Both the position numbers and the translations under genes were made by a program. The notes beneath the pieces were generated by a model, which had not been told where the DNA came from, searched no databases, and saw only the letters and a list, made by a program, of their open reading frames with translations. DNA of 64,000 nt from Calothrix sp. 336/3. GTDB taxonomy: Bacteria > Cyanobacteriota > Cyanobacteriia > Cyanobacteriales > Nostocaceae. This document shows, piece after piece, positions 34,957-44,509 of the stretch; position 1 is the first letter of the stretch, and every line of letters starts with the position of its first letter. The stretch covers positions 1,528,700 to 1,592,699 of the forward strand of contig NZ_CP011382.1 of the NCBI RefSeq assembly GCF_000734895.2, in the 5' to 3' direction.

Positions 34957-36813
34957 ATGCACTTATCTCTAAAAACGAAACTGCAAAATAAAATTGGGAA
35001 TTTACTATCTCATGTAGTCAAAACCATTAGTCTAGTATGGGTTGCATCTGGTTATTGGACTATAGCTTGGGTAGTAATGTTACTAGTTCAGGGAATCCTT
35101 CCTGCAATCTCCATTACTCTGACTCGTCAAATTGTAGATAATTTGGTTTTAGTCAGTGGGGGTGGTATTTCCCCAGCTAATGTTCATAAAGTTTTGCTAC
35201 CAGTGGGAATTATGTTAGGTATTTACCTGGTAGTAGAATTTTTCAATTCCTTTGGAGAATGGATTCGTACCGCTCAATCGGAACTAGTTCATGATTATGT
35301 CACTAACTTAATACATCAACAGTCAGTCGCTGTAGACTACGGTTTTTACGAGCATTCTGAGTATAATGATAAACTAGAACGAGCGCGGAACGGTGCCAGC
35401 GATCGCTCCTTAGCTTTATTGGAAAGTATTGGGAGTCTGTTACAAAATACTGTCACTTTAATCTCAATGGCTGTGGTACTGCTACCCTATGGCTTGGGAT
35501 TACCCGCAATTTTAATCATCAGTGCTTTTCCAGCTTTTTATGTACTGATTTATTTGAGTAAAATCCAATACAATTGGTCGCAAAAGACAACTAGCGATCG
35601 CCGTTGGTTAGGATACTATGATTATCTACTAACTAGTAATGTAACGGCAGCAGAAGTACGTTTATTTGACTTTGCAAACTACTTTCAGTTATCTTACCAA
35701 CAACTGCGACACCGACTTATCAGGGAACAATTTAAATTACTAAAATTGCAAACATTGGGTCGTTTACTTGCAGCTATTATTGCTCTAGCTATTACTGGTA
35801 TTGCCCTTGCTTGGATGGGACGACAAGTATTATTAGGTATTTTAACTTTGGGTGATTTAGCTCTGTTCTTTCAAGCATTTAGTCAAGGGCAAGGAATTAT
35901 TAAAAATCTTCTGAGCAATCTAGGAAAAATCTATCGCCACGGATTATTTATTGGTAATCTATTTGAATTTTTACAAATTAAACCTCAAATCATTGACCCA
36001 AGTATACCAACTCCTGTACCCATCAAACCACAAAAAGAAATTCGCTTACGAGAAGTGACTTTCCGTTATCCAGGAATGCAGGAACCTGTATTAGATAATT
36101 TTAATCTCACTATACCTGCGGATAAAATTGTTGCCATTGTGGGTGATAATGGTGCTGGGAAAAGTACCCTATTAAAACTTTTATGTCGCTTCTATGACCC
36201 AGAATCTGGGAGTGTGGAACTTGATGGGATTGATATACGTAATTTTGCTGTTCAAGAGTTTCGTCGGTTAATTACTATTTTATTTCAGTCACCTATTCCC
36301 TACTACACCACTGTGGCAGAAAATATTGCTTTAGGTGATATTTATAGAGCAAGTGAACAATCAGAAATTGAACAAGCAGCAAAAGCATCTGGTATTCATG
36401 AAAAGATTACCCATTTACCTCTGAACTATCAAACAATGTTGGGTAAATTATTTCCTGATGGGTATGATTTAAGTGGTGGACAATGGCAACGTTTAGCCTT
36501 AGCTAGAGCATTTTTCCGTCGCGCTCAAATCATCATTTTAGATGAGCCAACAAGCGCCATGGATCCATGGGCTGAAAATGATTGGTTAGATAGATTTAGG
36601 ACTTTAGCTGATGGGAGAACGGCAATTGTAATTACCCATCGTTTCACCTTAGCTATGCGAGCAGATATTATTCATGTGATGCGTGCAGGTAAGATTGTGG
36701 AATCGGGAAGCCATGAGGAATTATTAACTTTAGGAGGTATTTATTCAGAGTCTTGGTATGCACAAATGGAGTCTAGTTACAATCCTGATTTGCAAAATAT
36801 TGTGGTCTCATAA
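34957..36813 (+). CDS. ABC exporter of the RiPP cluster (permease fused to ATPase)
   Basis: 618 residues. Six membrane helices occupy residues about 25-330. The ATPase half has Walker A GDNGAGKST near 397, Q-loop ILFQSPIPYY, signature LSGGQWQR near 507 and Walker B IIILDEPTSAMDP near 527, followed by the H-loop His (ITHRFTLA). This half-transporter dimerises and probably exports the finished peptide and gives immunity. There is no peptidase (C39) domain, in keeping with the separate B2 protease. Located 5 bp after the kinase gene and 18 bp before the next. Confidence 0.92.
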   Translation: MHLSLKTKLQNKIGNLLSHVVKTISLVWVASGYWTIAWVVMLLVQGILPAISITLTRQIVDNLVLVSGGGISPANVHKVLLPVGIMLGIYLVVEFFNSFGEWIRTAQSELVHDYVTNLIHQQSVAVDYGFYEHSEYNDKLERARNGASDRSLALLESIGSLLQNTVTLISMAVVLLPYGLGLPAILIISAFPAFYVLIYLSKIQYNWSQKTTSDRRWLGYYDYLLTSNVTAAEVRLFDFANYFQLSYQQLRHRLIREQFKLLKLQTLGRLLAAIIALAITGIALAWMGRQVLLGILTLGDLALFFQAFSQGQGIIKNLLSNLGKIYRHGLFIGNLFEFLQIKPQIIDPSIPTPVPIKPQKEIRLREVTFRYPGMQEPVLDNFNLTIPADKIVAIVGDNGAGKSTLLKLLCRFYDPESGSVELDGIDIRNFAVQEFRRLITILFQSPIPYYTTVAENIALGDIYRASEQSEIEQAAKASGIHEKITHLPLNYQTMLGKLFPDGYDLSGGQWQRLALARAFFRRAQIIILDEPTSAMDPWAENDWLDRFRTLADGRTAIVITHRFTLAMRADIIHVMRAGKIVESGSHEELLTLGGIYSESWYAQMESSYNPDLQNIVVS

Positions 36814-36831
36814 CATTTATCTAAAATAAAA

Positions 36832-37971
36832 ATGAAAACTTTATCTAAATCAAATTTCAAACATAATTACATCCATCTTAATTCGACCAATCAAATAATA
36901 CTTACTTTTGGGCGTAAGGAATTATATGATGAGGAAAAGGAATATATTCATCACTTAATTCAAGATAACAGTCTCGATTGGCAAGTAATAATATCCAAGG
37001 CTTATAATCATGGATTAATACCTCTTCTATATACACATTTAAATAATTTTAATAAAATTGCTAATATAAATATTCCTCAAGATGTTTATAACCAGCTTCG
37101 CGATCTATTTTATAATAATGCTCAAAGAAGCTTACGCTTGACAGCGGAATTAATTACCCTACTAAAACTTTTACAAGCACAAAATATTCCTGCAATTCCT
37201 TATAAGGGTGCAGCTTTAGCAAATTTATTATATGGAAATGTTTCCCTGCGCCAATTTTGTGATATTGATATTATTGTCCAGCCTCAAGATATTTTAAAAT
37301 TTAAACAAATTCTCATCTCTCAGGGGTATGAGCCACAGGTGAGCTTAACAGCGAAGGAAGAAAGGCAATACTTACAAGATAAAAGTAAGCATACTTATAA
37401 CTTTATTCATCATCAAAAACAGATAATGGTGGAAGTTCATTGGAGAATTACACCCCAATATACTTCTCCTCTGGCATCACCATATATTTGGCAGAACCTG
37501 GAATTTATAAAGATGGGAGGAATAGAAGTTCCTACTTTCTCAGCAGAAAATTGGTTGTTATTTCTTTGTGCCCATGGTTCTCGACATCGCTGGGAAAAAC
37601 TCTGTTGGTTAGCTGATATTGGTGAATTAATAAGACAAAATCCTGGGATTAGCTGGCAAAAAATAATTCAGACTGCAACTGAATTTGATTGCCGACGAAT
37701 ATTATTTGTGGGTTTATTTCTCACTCATTCTTTGATAGGTATTAGTCTACCCCAGGAAGTATGGCAAAGTATTACAGAAGATAAAGAAGTGGCTATCCTG
37801 GCTTCCGAAATTTGCCAGGATTTACTTGATGAAAAAAAACATCATCATAAAATCATGCAAAATACTTTCTACTATATGAGGGTAAGAGAACATTTAAAAA
37901 ACAAATTGCTGTACTTGGAATTATTCCTACGCTGGTTAATGCGTGATAAGGGTGTTTTGATGGATGATTAA
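36832..37971 (+). CDS. Nucleotidyltransferase-family protein of the RiPP cluster
   Basis: 379 residues resembling the NTP_transf_5 group: IPAIPYKGAALANLLYG, then LRQFCDIDIIVQP supplies the Asp pair of a polymerase-beta-type fold, and VEVHWRITP adds another conserved strand. The C-terminal half is helical with LLFLCAHGSRHRWEKLCWLADI, also a family mark. Such proteins recur in lasso and related RiPP clusters next to a kinase and an exporter, with no established reaction. Its position 18 bp after the exporter gene suggests co-transcription. A tailoring step on the peptide is possible. Confidence 0.85.
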   Translation: MKTLSKSNFKHNYIHLNSTNQIILTFGRKELYDEEKEYIHHLIQDNSLDWQVIISKAYNHGLIPLLYTHLNNFNKIANINIPQDVYNQLRDLFYNNAQRSLRLTAELITLLKLLQAQNIPAIPYKGAALANLLYGNVSLRQFCDIDIIVQPQDILKFKQILISQGYEPQVSLTAKEERQYLQDKSKHTYNFIHHQKQIMVEVHWRITPQYTSPLASPYIWQNLEFIKMGGIEVPTFSAENWLLFLCAHGSRHRWEKLCWLADIGELIRQNPGISWQKIIQTATEFDCRRILFVGLFLTHSLIGISLPQEVWQSITEDKEVAILASEICQDLLDEKKHHHKIMQNTFYYMRVREHLKNKLLYLELFLRWLMRDKGVLMDD

Positions 37972-37996
37972 TGTAAAAATCAGGAACATCATCTAT

Positions 37997-39415
37997 CTAT
38001 TCCTTGATTTTGGAGATTTTCACATTGAATTGACTTTGGGGAGAATTATTAACCATAGGATGTTGCGATCGCCACTTAATTTGTCGTTGATGCCATTGTA
38101 AACCAATTAAACAGGCTACAGTTAGCACCTGTCCTGGTTCCTCCATCTGAGTCAAAATGAATCCAAAAATGGCAGTGGAAAGTAGCAAGAACTTACTCAA
38201 ATCATCCTGGCACATTCTACGCCAGATAATGGAGCAAAGATATAAGTAGCCTCCTAAACCAAGAAAACCTAAATCTCCCCAGATTCCAACCCATGTAAAC
38301 ATTGGGAAATAAATAGTAGACTCCTGGGGCAGATAGTTGCTGTAAATAGCCTGCCAAAAATCAGCCGTTACAGGATGAACAGTTGCACCTAAAGGCGTAA
38401 GCATTGACTCGTAATCTCGTAGTACCCATCCTCCCAAACGACTAGCTGAGTGACCTGGACCGAGACCAAACAACCAATTCAGTGGGGTTTTATAATAGGG
38501 AGGAATGAGTCTAAATGCAGCAAACTTGATTCGACTAGCTTCTCCATCTATTCCCCAGATATCGCGATCAATCCAGTTTCTAAAGGCGGCAAAAAATTCT
38601 ATATTTACATTTCTGATAGCCCAGAAAAATACGTAGGCTGTTAGAATAAAAAGAATTAGATACAATAATATTTTTCTTAAGTCTTTAAATTTGAGAATTA
38701 CTAATAAGAACCAGCCCCCAAAAATTGCCAGAAGAACTTGTTTAGAATCGGAAACCTGTATTTGATAGACACTAGCTAAGAGTGTAGATACTTTAATCCA
38801 AGCAGGAACCGTTTTGAAACCATTCAAAAAATATAAGGCGAAATATAGTGAAATGGTGCAAGATATATAGTTTCCTGCACTGCCTCCTCCTCCCCCAAAC
38901 ACACCAACAATATTATCTTGCATCGTTCCTCCTACTGGTCTAGGATAAATTCCCAGAGGCAAGAGGATAGACTGAGCAAGGGCTAAGAATAAATTAAATA
39001 GGGCAAATCCCAATAACCAGCGTGTAATAATTTGAATATTATGACTACCGACGGGAACTGCCAGGATAGCAATAATAAAAATGAATGGTTCTACTAATAA
39101 TATGAAGCTAAGACACAGATTTATGATACCTGCTTGATTAACTAAAGTACTGGCAGTGATGATTGCCAGCAGTAGTCCGATACCGAAAAGCAGTTCCCAA
39201 ATTATGGAGATTTGCTTGCGTTCCTTAACTTTGCTTGTTAATATCGCTATTATCACAACCATGGGTATGATGATAAAATGAGCAAAATTTATTGCCTTGG
39301 GAACGCCAAAGCTGGTTAGAAGACGCGGTAAAAAAGTAATGGCAAAGCCTGCAAGAAATAATGTTGAATTTCTAACGACTCCCTGCTTGGATTTAATGAC
39401 AAGATTATCAGGCAT
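37997..39415 (-). CDS. O-antigen polymerase/ligase-like membrane protein
   Basis: About 472 residues from ATG 39415 (a TTG at 39448 would add 11). The protein is very hydrophobic, with about ten membrane helices and a large loop near residues 280-350 (WGIDGEASRIKFAAFRLIPPYYKTPLNWLFGLGPGHS). The pattern FGLGPG in a loop after several helices is typical of Wzy/WaaL-type polymerases and ligases. Last gene of the polysaccharide locus and convergent with the RiPP cluster across a 25-bp gap. Repeat-unit specificity cannot be told. Confidence 0.7.
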   Translation of the reverse strand: MPDNLVIKSKQGVVRNSTLFLAGFAITFLPRLLTSFGVPKAINFAHFIIIPMVVIIAILTSKVKERKQISIIWELLFGIGLLLAIITASTLVNQAGIINLCLSFILLVEPFIFIIAILAVPVGSHNIQIITRWLLGFALFNLFLALAQSILLPLGIYPRPVGGTMQDNIVGVFGGGGGSAGNYISCTISLYFALYFLNGFKTVPAWIKVSTLLASVYQIQVSDSKQVLLAIFGGWFLLVILKFKDLRKILLYLILFILTAYVFFWAIRNVNIEFFAAFRNWIDRDIWGIDGEASRIKFAAFRLIPPYYKTPLNWLFGLGPGHSASRLGGWVLRDYESMLTPLGATVHPVTADFWQAIYSNYLPQESTIYFPMFTWVGIWGDLGFLGLGGYLYLCSIIWRRMCQDDLSKFLLLSTAIFGFILTQMEEPGQVLTVACLIGLQWHQRQIKWRSQHPMVNNSPQSQFNVKISKIKE

Positions 39416-39474
39416 AGCTTCATTTAAAAGGATGAAATAACTACTCAATTGAAAATAAAATTATAATCATTAAA

Positions 39475-40602
39475 TCATCCAATTAATTGATAAATATCTA
39501 AATATTGTTCGGCTATTTTTGATTTTAAAAAGCGTGTATCCATAAATGGGGTATTCGTTGGAGGTTGAGCAAGAGCATCAATTATACTTTCAGCTATATT
39601 TTTTATAGGTTCATACTTTAAGTCAAAGTAGTAACATTTAGATGAACCCACTTCTCGGAGAATGGGAATATCTGAACAAACTACTTTACATGACAGAGAT
39701 AATGCTTCTAATAGGGGAAAACAGAAGCCTTCATTAGATGATGGGATGATGAAAAGCTCACAGATCTTGTATAGCCAGCAGAGTTCACGGTCGTCAATTG
39801 AGGAAACTAAAATTACCTGTTCCTGAAGATTAAGAGCTTGAATTAAAGATTGGATATTTTCTGTTTCCGGACCAGAACTACCAACAATAATCAGCTTAGT
39901 TGAATCTGGGAGTTGATTTTGCTGGAGTAGTAGAGAATAAGCTTGTATTAATATATCGAGATTTTTGTTCTTGCGATGTTGAGCTACGGATAGCAAGAAG
40001 GGAAAATCTAGAATATTATTAAGATTATCGGGCAATTTGATATTGACATCTGCAAAGTCTACATAGTTATAAACTACCTTAGTTTGATTATTTTTCTTAG
40101 TAATATATGGAAAGTGTTTGATGAGAGAATCAAAGGTTTGCTGAGAAACGCAAGCGAGAGCATCGCTACCCTGGATACATTGGTGAAGAAATAATTGATT
40201 AAAAATCACATTGGGATAGCCAAAATTATCTGGACATTCATAAGGATATAAATCATGAATCGTTGCGATTACTGGACACGGAAAAAGTTTACGAATAAAG
40301 GGAAGTGGAAATGACAGATGCACGCGATCGCAGTTAATTTTTTCAGCTAGTTTCGGTAGTCCAAACAGGAACCAAATATTTCTATAAAATGAACTATTTT
40401 TAATATCAACGAAAATTATGTTAATTTTTTCTGAACATAGAGGAAATGCTGTTTTAAAGTAATCTTTTTGCCATAAACCTAACACTAAGGTCACTTGGCT
40501 AATTTTCTTATTATCTGCAAGGCATTTCGCAAGGTTCGCAGCGTGTCTACAGACACCAGTCGGTTTTGTCGGTCTGTGTAAAGCAGCTATGAGAATATGC
40601 AT
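39475..40602 (-). CDS. Glycosyltransferase, GT4 type
   Basis: 375 residues, GT-B fold. N-terminal HILIAALHRPTKPTGVCRHAANLAK, a middle element FLLSVAQHRKNKNLDILIQAY, and the C-terminal donor-binding EGFCFPLLEALSLSCKVVCSDIPILREV (E-x7-E motif). It transfers a sugar from a nucleotide donor onto a lipid-linked oligosaccharide at the cytoplasmic face. The next gene upstream begins 21 bp before it. Linkage and donor are unknown. Confidence 0.85.
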   Translation of the reverse strand: MHILIAALHRPTKPTGVCRHAANLAKCLADNKKISQVTLVLGLWQKDYFKTAFPLCSEKINIIFVDIKNSSFYRNIWFLFGLPKLAEKINCDRVHLSFPLPFIRKLFPCPVIATIHDLYPYECPDNFGYPNVIFNQLFLHQCIQGSDALACVSQQTFDSLIKHFPYITKKNNQTKVVYNYVDFADVNIKLPDNLNNILDFPFLLSVAQHRKNKNLDILIQAYSLLLQQNQLPDSTKLIIVGSSGPETENIQSLIQALNLQEQVILVSSIDDRELCWLYKICELFIIPSSNEGFCFPLLEALSLSCKVVCSDIPILREVGSSKCYYFDLKYEPIKNIAESIIDALAQPPTNTPFMDTRFLKSKIAEQYLDIYQLIG

Positions 40603-40623
40603 ATAAATATTTAATTGCTTAAA

Positions 40624-41856
40624 CTAGGTTGAACCAAATCTTTTGTTGGTAGCAATCTCACTAGGAGAGGAGATGAAATTTAATTGTTCTGCTATATAAC
40701 TGCCAACAGCAGATTCTGAGCATTTTTCTTGCCACCAAATCAGTGAATTGTGATGTATTTTTTGCATCAGTTCAACGTTTTGACTTAAAGTATCTATTAT
40801 TTTATCTAGCTCACTCCAATGTACTACTTGAATAGCTGGGGACCCATTATAAAACCATCTAGATGGTAATGATTCTGCTACTACAATACAACCGTATCTT
40901 AAGGCTTCAAAAAAACGAAATGTTTCTAAAGAACTTCCTCTAGGAACTAAACATATTTTCGCATCCATTAACTGTTCTGAATAGCTTTTTGCTGCGACTT
41001 CTCTTGAACCTTGATAGCCAAAGCTGGATGTTAATGATAATTGAACTTTTAAACTTGGGTATTTCTCTTGAATAGCCTGTAAGCTCGAAATCATGCACTT
41101 ACGAGTAATAATCTTGGGAGTTTGAAACCATCTTCTTGGAGACCAAAATGAATAGGACTTAAAGGCTATACTGCCAGCAAAAACTACGTCATAAGAACGA
41201 GTTTTTATATCTTTAATTGGTAAGTCTAGTTGGTTATAATAACCTAAAGGTATATCAAATATATGTAAAGATTTATTTTCGTTATATACAAAGTTTTTAA
41301 GTTTATAGAATTTAAAATAGAACAGACTTGGTAGACGCAGGAACCAGTTTTTGATATTTTGAAAAAGTATCATAGAGTTTAAATAAGAAGGGTTGAGCCA
41401 AAATTTGCTGCTAACTGTTGGATAAATACCATAACTTTTGAATACTGCTCTAACTTGATGAAAATATTTTGGTATTCGACACCACTCATCTCCCAATACA
41501 ACAGCAACGACATTTTGCCCATATGATGGAAGTTGATTAACGTCCCAAGTTAAATAAAATATCAAACCTTTTATATTTAATTTTTCCTCTACTGTTTGAA
41601 AAACCTTACCAAAATAAACACAATCGACATTAAAAGATTCGTCAGTATTCGGTATATTCCAAGGAATAGGAGTTAAAGGGCATCCTTGCAAGCAAACAAA
41701 ATATTTGTTAGATTCTTCGTTAGTATGCATATGTCTATTGCAACTGTTATATCTAGAAATAATCAAATTACTAAGATTCTCTACATTGTTCTGGTGCAGA
41801 ATAGAATTTTTTAATTTAACTATTCTCCTTGCGAAAGAGTCAAAATTCAAGGACAT
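40624..41856 (-). CDS. Exostosin-like glycosyltransferase
   Basis: About 410 residues; the TTG at 41859 is one codon before the ATG used here. The C-terminal part has LVPRGSSLETFRFFEALRYG followed by CIVVAESLPSRWFY, the donor-binding signature of exostosin (GT47-like) and related GT-B enzymes. The N-terminal half is poorly conserved and AT-rich. Probably adds one sugar in the polysaccharide pathway. Read with the neighbouring transferases. Confidence 0.75.
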   Translation of the reverse strand: MSLNFDSFARRIVKLKNSILHQNNVENLSNLIISRYNSCNRHMHTNEESNKYFVCLQGCPLTPIPWNIPNTDESFNVDCVYFGKVFQTVEEKLNIKGLIFYLTWDVNQLPSYGQNVVAVVLGDEWCRIPKYFHQVRAVFKSYGIYPTVSSKFWLNPSYLNSMILFQNIKNWFLRLPSLFYFKFYKLKNFVYNENKSLHIFDIPLGYYNQLDLPIKDIKTRSYDVVFAGSIAFKSYSFWSPRRWFQTPKIITRKCMISSLQAIQEKYPSLKVQLSLTSSFGYQGSREVAAKSYSEQLMDAKICLVPRGSSLETFRFFEALRYGCIVVAESLPSRWFYNGSPAIQVVHWSELDKIIDTLSQNVELMQKIHHNSLIWWQEKCSESAVGSYIAEQLNFISSPSEIATNKRFGST

Positions 41857-41951
41857 CAATATTTTTAATTATTTGAAATTATAGTTTTATTCGCACAGTT
41901 ATTCCCTAATCTGTTGGTAACATATTTGCAACAATACAGTGCTAATTAAAA

Positions 41952-42830
41952 TTATATTTTCCCTTGAAATTGTCTCATTATTTTAAGCAATCTAGGTGAA
42001 TCATAAACCCAGTTTTTTAGGTTTGACTTCAGATGATTGCTGAAATTGTAGTCAGGTTGATTGCGATAATAATTAACTCCATTAAAATTCTTGTATTTAA
42101 TATAATCTTTTGTTTTAAACAGATTTCCAAATTTATATATTGAAGGAATATAATGACCAGTCAAAGATTTTCTAGAGAAACTAGTATCTGTTGTTTTTAA
42201 AGCACCATGAATTGTTCGTGAATTCCAAAATAAAACATCTCCTTTTTTTAATTCTGGAGCTTGAATATTCTCTTGATGAGAATCAAAGTATTCTTTAATT
42301 CTTTTGAGCCATTGACTATGAGATAAGTCTGGATTGTCACTATGAAAATTGAGATTATGTGTTTTGGGCATAACATAAAATCTACCTGCTCTCTCATCAA
42401 TATCTTCTAAAGCAATCCAGGCTGCAACTAAGTTCCCATTAGGTACAGTATCTAAATACCACCAATCTTGATGTGGCTGAGTTTCAGTATTGCTATCAAA
42501 TAACATCGTTTGCATTAAATTAAAAGACTCTAAATCCGTTAATTGTTTCAGTGCCATCTGCATTTCATTACTACAAAATATCTCTTTAGCAACAGCACTA
42601 AATTCAGGATAATTTGTATAGTCATGAATATCTAAAAAAGATTGTTTGACATAGCCATATTCATTCACACTATTCACTTCATATTTACTATTACTCTGTC
42701 TGAAGAATGGGTATTTGGACGGCAAAATTTTACGACAATATAAAGTCATTAATCTTTCAACTAACTCGTGAGGGATTAAGCCTTTGAATACGGCATAACC
42801 ATTTTCGTCATAATATAATTTTGTTTCCAT
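41952..42830 (-). CDS. Phytanoyl-CoA dioxygenase (PhyH) family protein
   Basis: 292 residues. The iron ligands are the HxD of QPHQDWWYLDT (near residue 118) and the distal His in SRTIHGALKTTD (near 207), with Arg residues for 2-oxoglutarate such as AGRFYVMP and FSRKSL. The pattern AAWIALEDIDERAGRF is characteristic of PhyH enzymes, which hydroxylate small molecules or, in sugar loci, nucleotide-linked sugars or modified glycans. The substrate here is unknown. It lies between transferase genes in the same direction and probably belongs to the polysaccharide pathway. A GGAGG lies 11 bases before the ATG. Confidence 0.85.
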   Translation of the reverse strand: METKLYYDENGYAVFKGLIPHELVERLMTLYCRKILPSKYPFFRQSNSKYEVNSVNEYGYVKQSFLDIHDYTNYPEFSAVAKEIFCSNEMQMALKQLTDLESFNLMQTMLFDSNTETQPHQDWWYLDTVPNGNLVAAWIALEDIDERAGRFYVMPKTHNLNFHSDNPDLSHSQWLKRIKEYFDSHQENIQAPELKKGDVLFWNSRTIHGALKTTDTSFSRKSLTGHYIPSIYKFGNLFKTKDYIKYKNFNGVNYYRNQPDYNFSNHLKSNLKNWVYDSPRLLKIMRQFQGKI

Positions 42831-43168
42831 TTCGACATTAACCTCCGATGAGTGTTAGAAATTAAATATGCCTTTGAAGTCGATGTGTATGATTTTTGTA
42901 GTGGTAGATAAATCAATATTTATCTGTAAATTTAGGAAATTATCCAGAGACTTAACCTGCAAAACTTTATATCAGTACCAAAATACAAAAATAAATTACT
43001 TGAATTAGCAGTATTGTTTGATACTTGACTTACTGACTTGTTTATGATTAATGAGTTGTATTGGTCTGCATATCTTTGTATGAGAGCCTGTAGCACAATC
43101 TCAGCAAAATAGACTAAAAGTATTACAGGTTACTCATTCAATAACAATCCGTAAAATCCGGATGATTG
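42831..43168. other. Intergenic gap in the polysaccharide locus
   Basis: 338 AT-rich bases with no gene, repeat or terminator recognised. It could separate two transcription units, with a promoter for the PhyH gene on its left side. Confidence 0.45.
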
Positions 43169-44434
43169 TTAATTAATACACTTAGTTAATTTTTTGCTCT
43201 GTGTAGCTCGCGGCTTTTCAAGTATTTCTTTATACTTGCATATTAAATTTTGACCCTTTACGTCCCAGTTAAATACTTCCTTGACTCGATTGTATCCAGC
43301 TTCCCCCATTCGCAAGCATAATTCAGGATTATTGACCAAAGTTTTCATTGCTTTTGCAAGGTCTTCTGTTACTTGTTTGGGAGTTATCGCAGCTATTTTA
43401 AAACCAGTTTCCTCCGTCACTTGAAGGGCTGGACCTCCTAAATTTAAACATATAACTGGACGACCAGCAGCCATTGCTTCTAAACAGACAAATGCCCCTG
43501 AATCATGCAAGCTGGGATGAACTAACACGCTACATTCACTTATTTTATCCAGAGTTGCTTCTCTTGGCAGATTGTTCCAGAATTTAACTTGATTAATAAT
43601 ACCTAATTCTTGAACAAGCGTTTCAAGTCTTTGTCTTTCTGGTCCATCACCAATTATCCAGTACTCGGCATCTTTCAAGTTCGCTTGAGCAAATGCTCGT
43701 AATCCCAGAGAAAAACCCTTCCAATGTAAAAGTCTACCAATACTTAAAAATCGTATCGGCGATTGATTTGGTAATTTATTTTGATTGAGTTGCTCAATTT
43801 CTTCTGTTAGCAAACCAATCGCAGGTTCTATTTGCACATTATTAGCACCCATTTGGCGAACTCGTCTTGCTGTATCTTCAGTTGTTGCCTGAGCTAAAAT
43901 ACTACGTCGAGCAGTAATAATAGCGAATGGGTCTGATTCAAAGACTTTACAAGCTAGCGATCGCACTCGTTCATGAATTTTATTTTTGAGGCTGAAATCT
44001 TTCCAAAAAGACTTGGGAGCAAATTCTCCGCCACCTACAGGTCCCCAAACAAAAGGAATTGGTAGTAAAGATAAAAAGCTAGGTCTAGAGTATTTGACAA
44101 AGGTGACATGATGTGAAATATCAAAACCAATTTGACGATGAAGACGACGAGCAACAAAATAAGCTTGAATCTGCCACAGGTAATAGTGAAGTTGCATTGA
44201 ACCAAAACCCCATTTCCAAGCTCCACCCCAAATGGGTAAGGTAAAATAGACAAAATTCAGATTAGGGTTTGGATTGCGCTTCAGTTCTGCTTCTATTGCT
44301 TCTTTTCCCTCATCTGGTCGAGTTAATACCCAAACTTGATGGTGCTTGGCAACTGCTTGCACTAAACCCCAACCAACAGCACGCTCCGAACCGATATGTG
44401 GCTCACATGAGTAGGCAGACATGAGAATTTTCAT
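43169..44434 (-). CDS. Glycosyltransferase, GT4 type
   Basis: About 421 residues from ATG 44434, which has AGGAAG upstream; the earlier in-frame start at 44470 lacks one. GT-B fold with MSAYSCEPHIGSERAVGWG at the N-terminus and SVLVHPSLHDSGAFVCLEAMAAGRPVICLNLGGPALQV near the C-terminus. The middle contains RFLSIGRLLHWKGFSLGLRAFA. Retaining transferase acting on lipid-linked oligosaccharides. Donor unknown. Confidence 0.88.
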   Translation of the reverse strand: MKILMSAYSCEPHIGSERAVGWGLVQAVAKHHQVWVLTRPDEGKEAIEAELKRNPNPNLNFVYFTLPIWGGAWKWGFGSMQLHYYLWQIQAYFVARRLHRQIGFDISHHVTFVKYSRPSFLSLLPIPFVWGPVGGGEFAPKSFWKDFSLKNKIHERVRSLACKVFESDPFAIITARRSILAQATTEDTARRVRQMGANNVQIEPAIGLLTEEIEQLNQNKLPNQSPIRFLSIGRLLHWKGFSLGLRAFAQANLKDAEYWIIGDGPERQRLETLVQELGIINQVKFWNNLPREATLDKISECSVLVHPSLHDSGAFVCLEAMAAGRPVICLNLGGPALQVTEETGFKIAAITPKQVTEDLAKAMKTLVNNPELCLRMGEAGYNRVKEVFNWDVKGQNLICKYKEILEKPRATQSKKLTKCIN

Positions 44435-44509
44435 AGTTGGGCTTCCTTTTTGTTGAGGGAAATAATTCAAAAAATCAAAGTTGAATATTTTCAGTAATTA
44501 GTAAATTTT

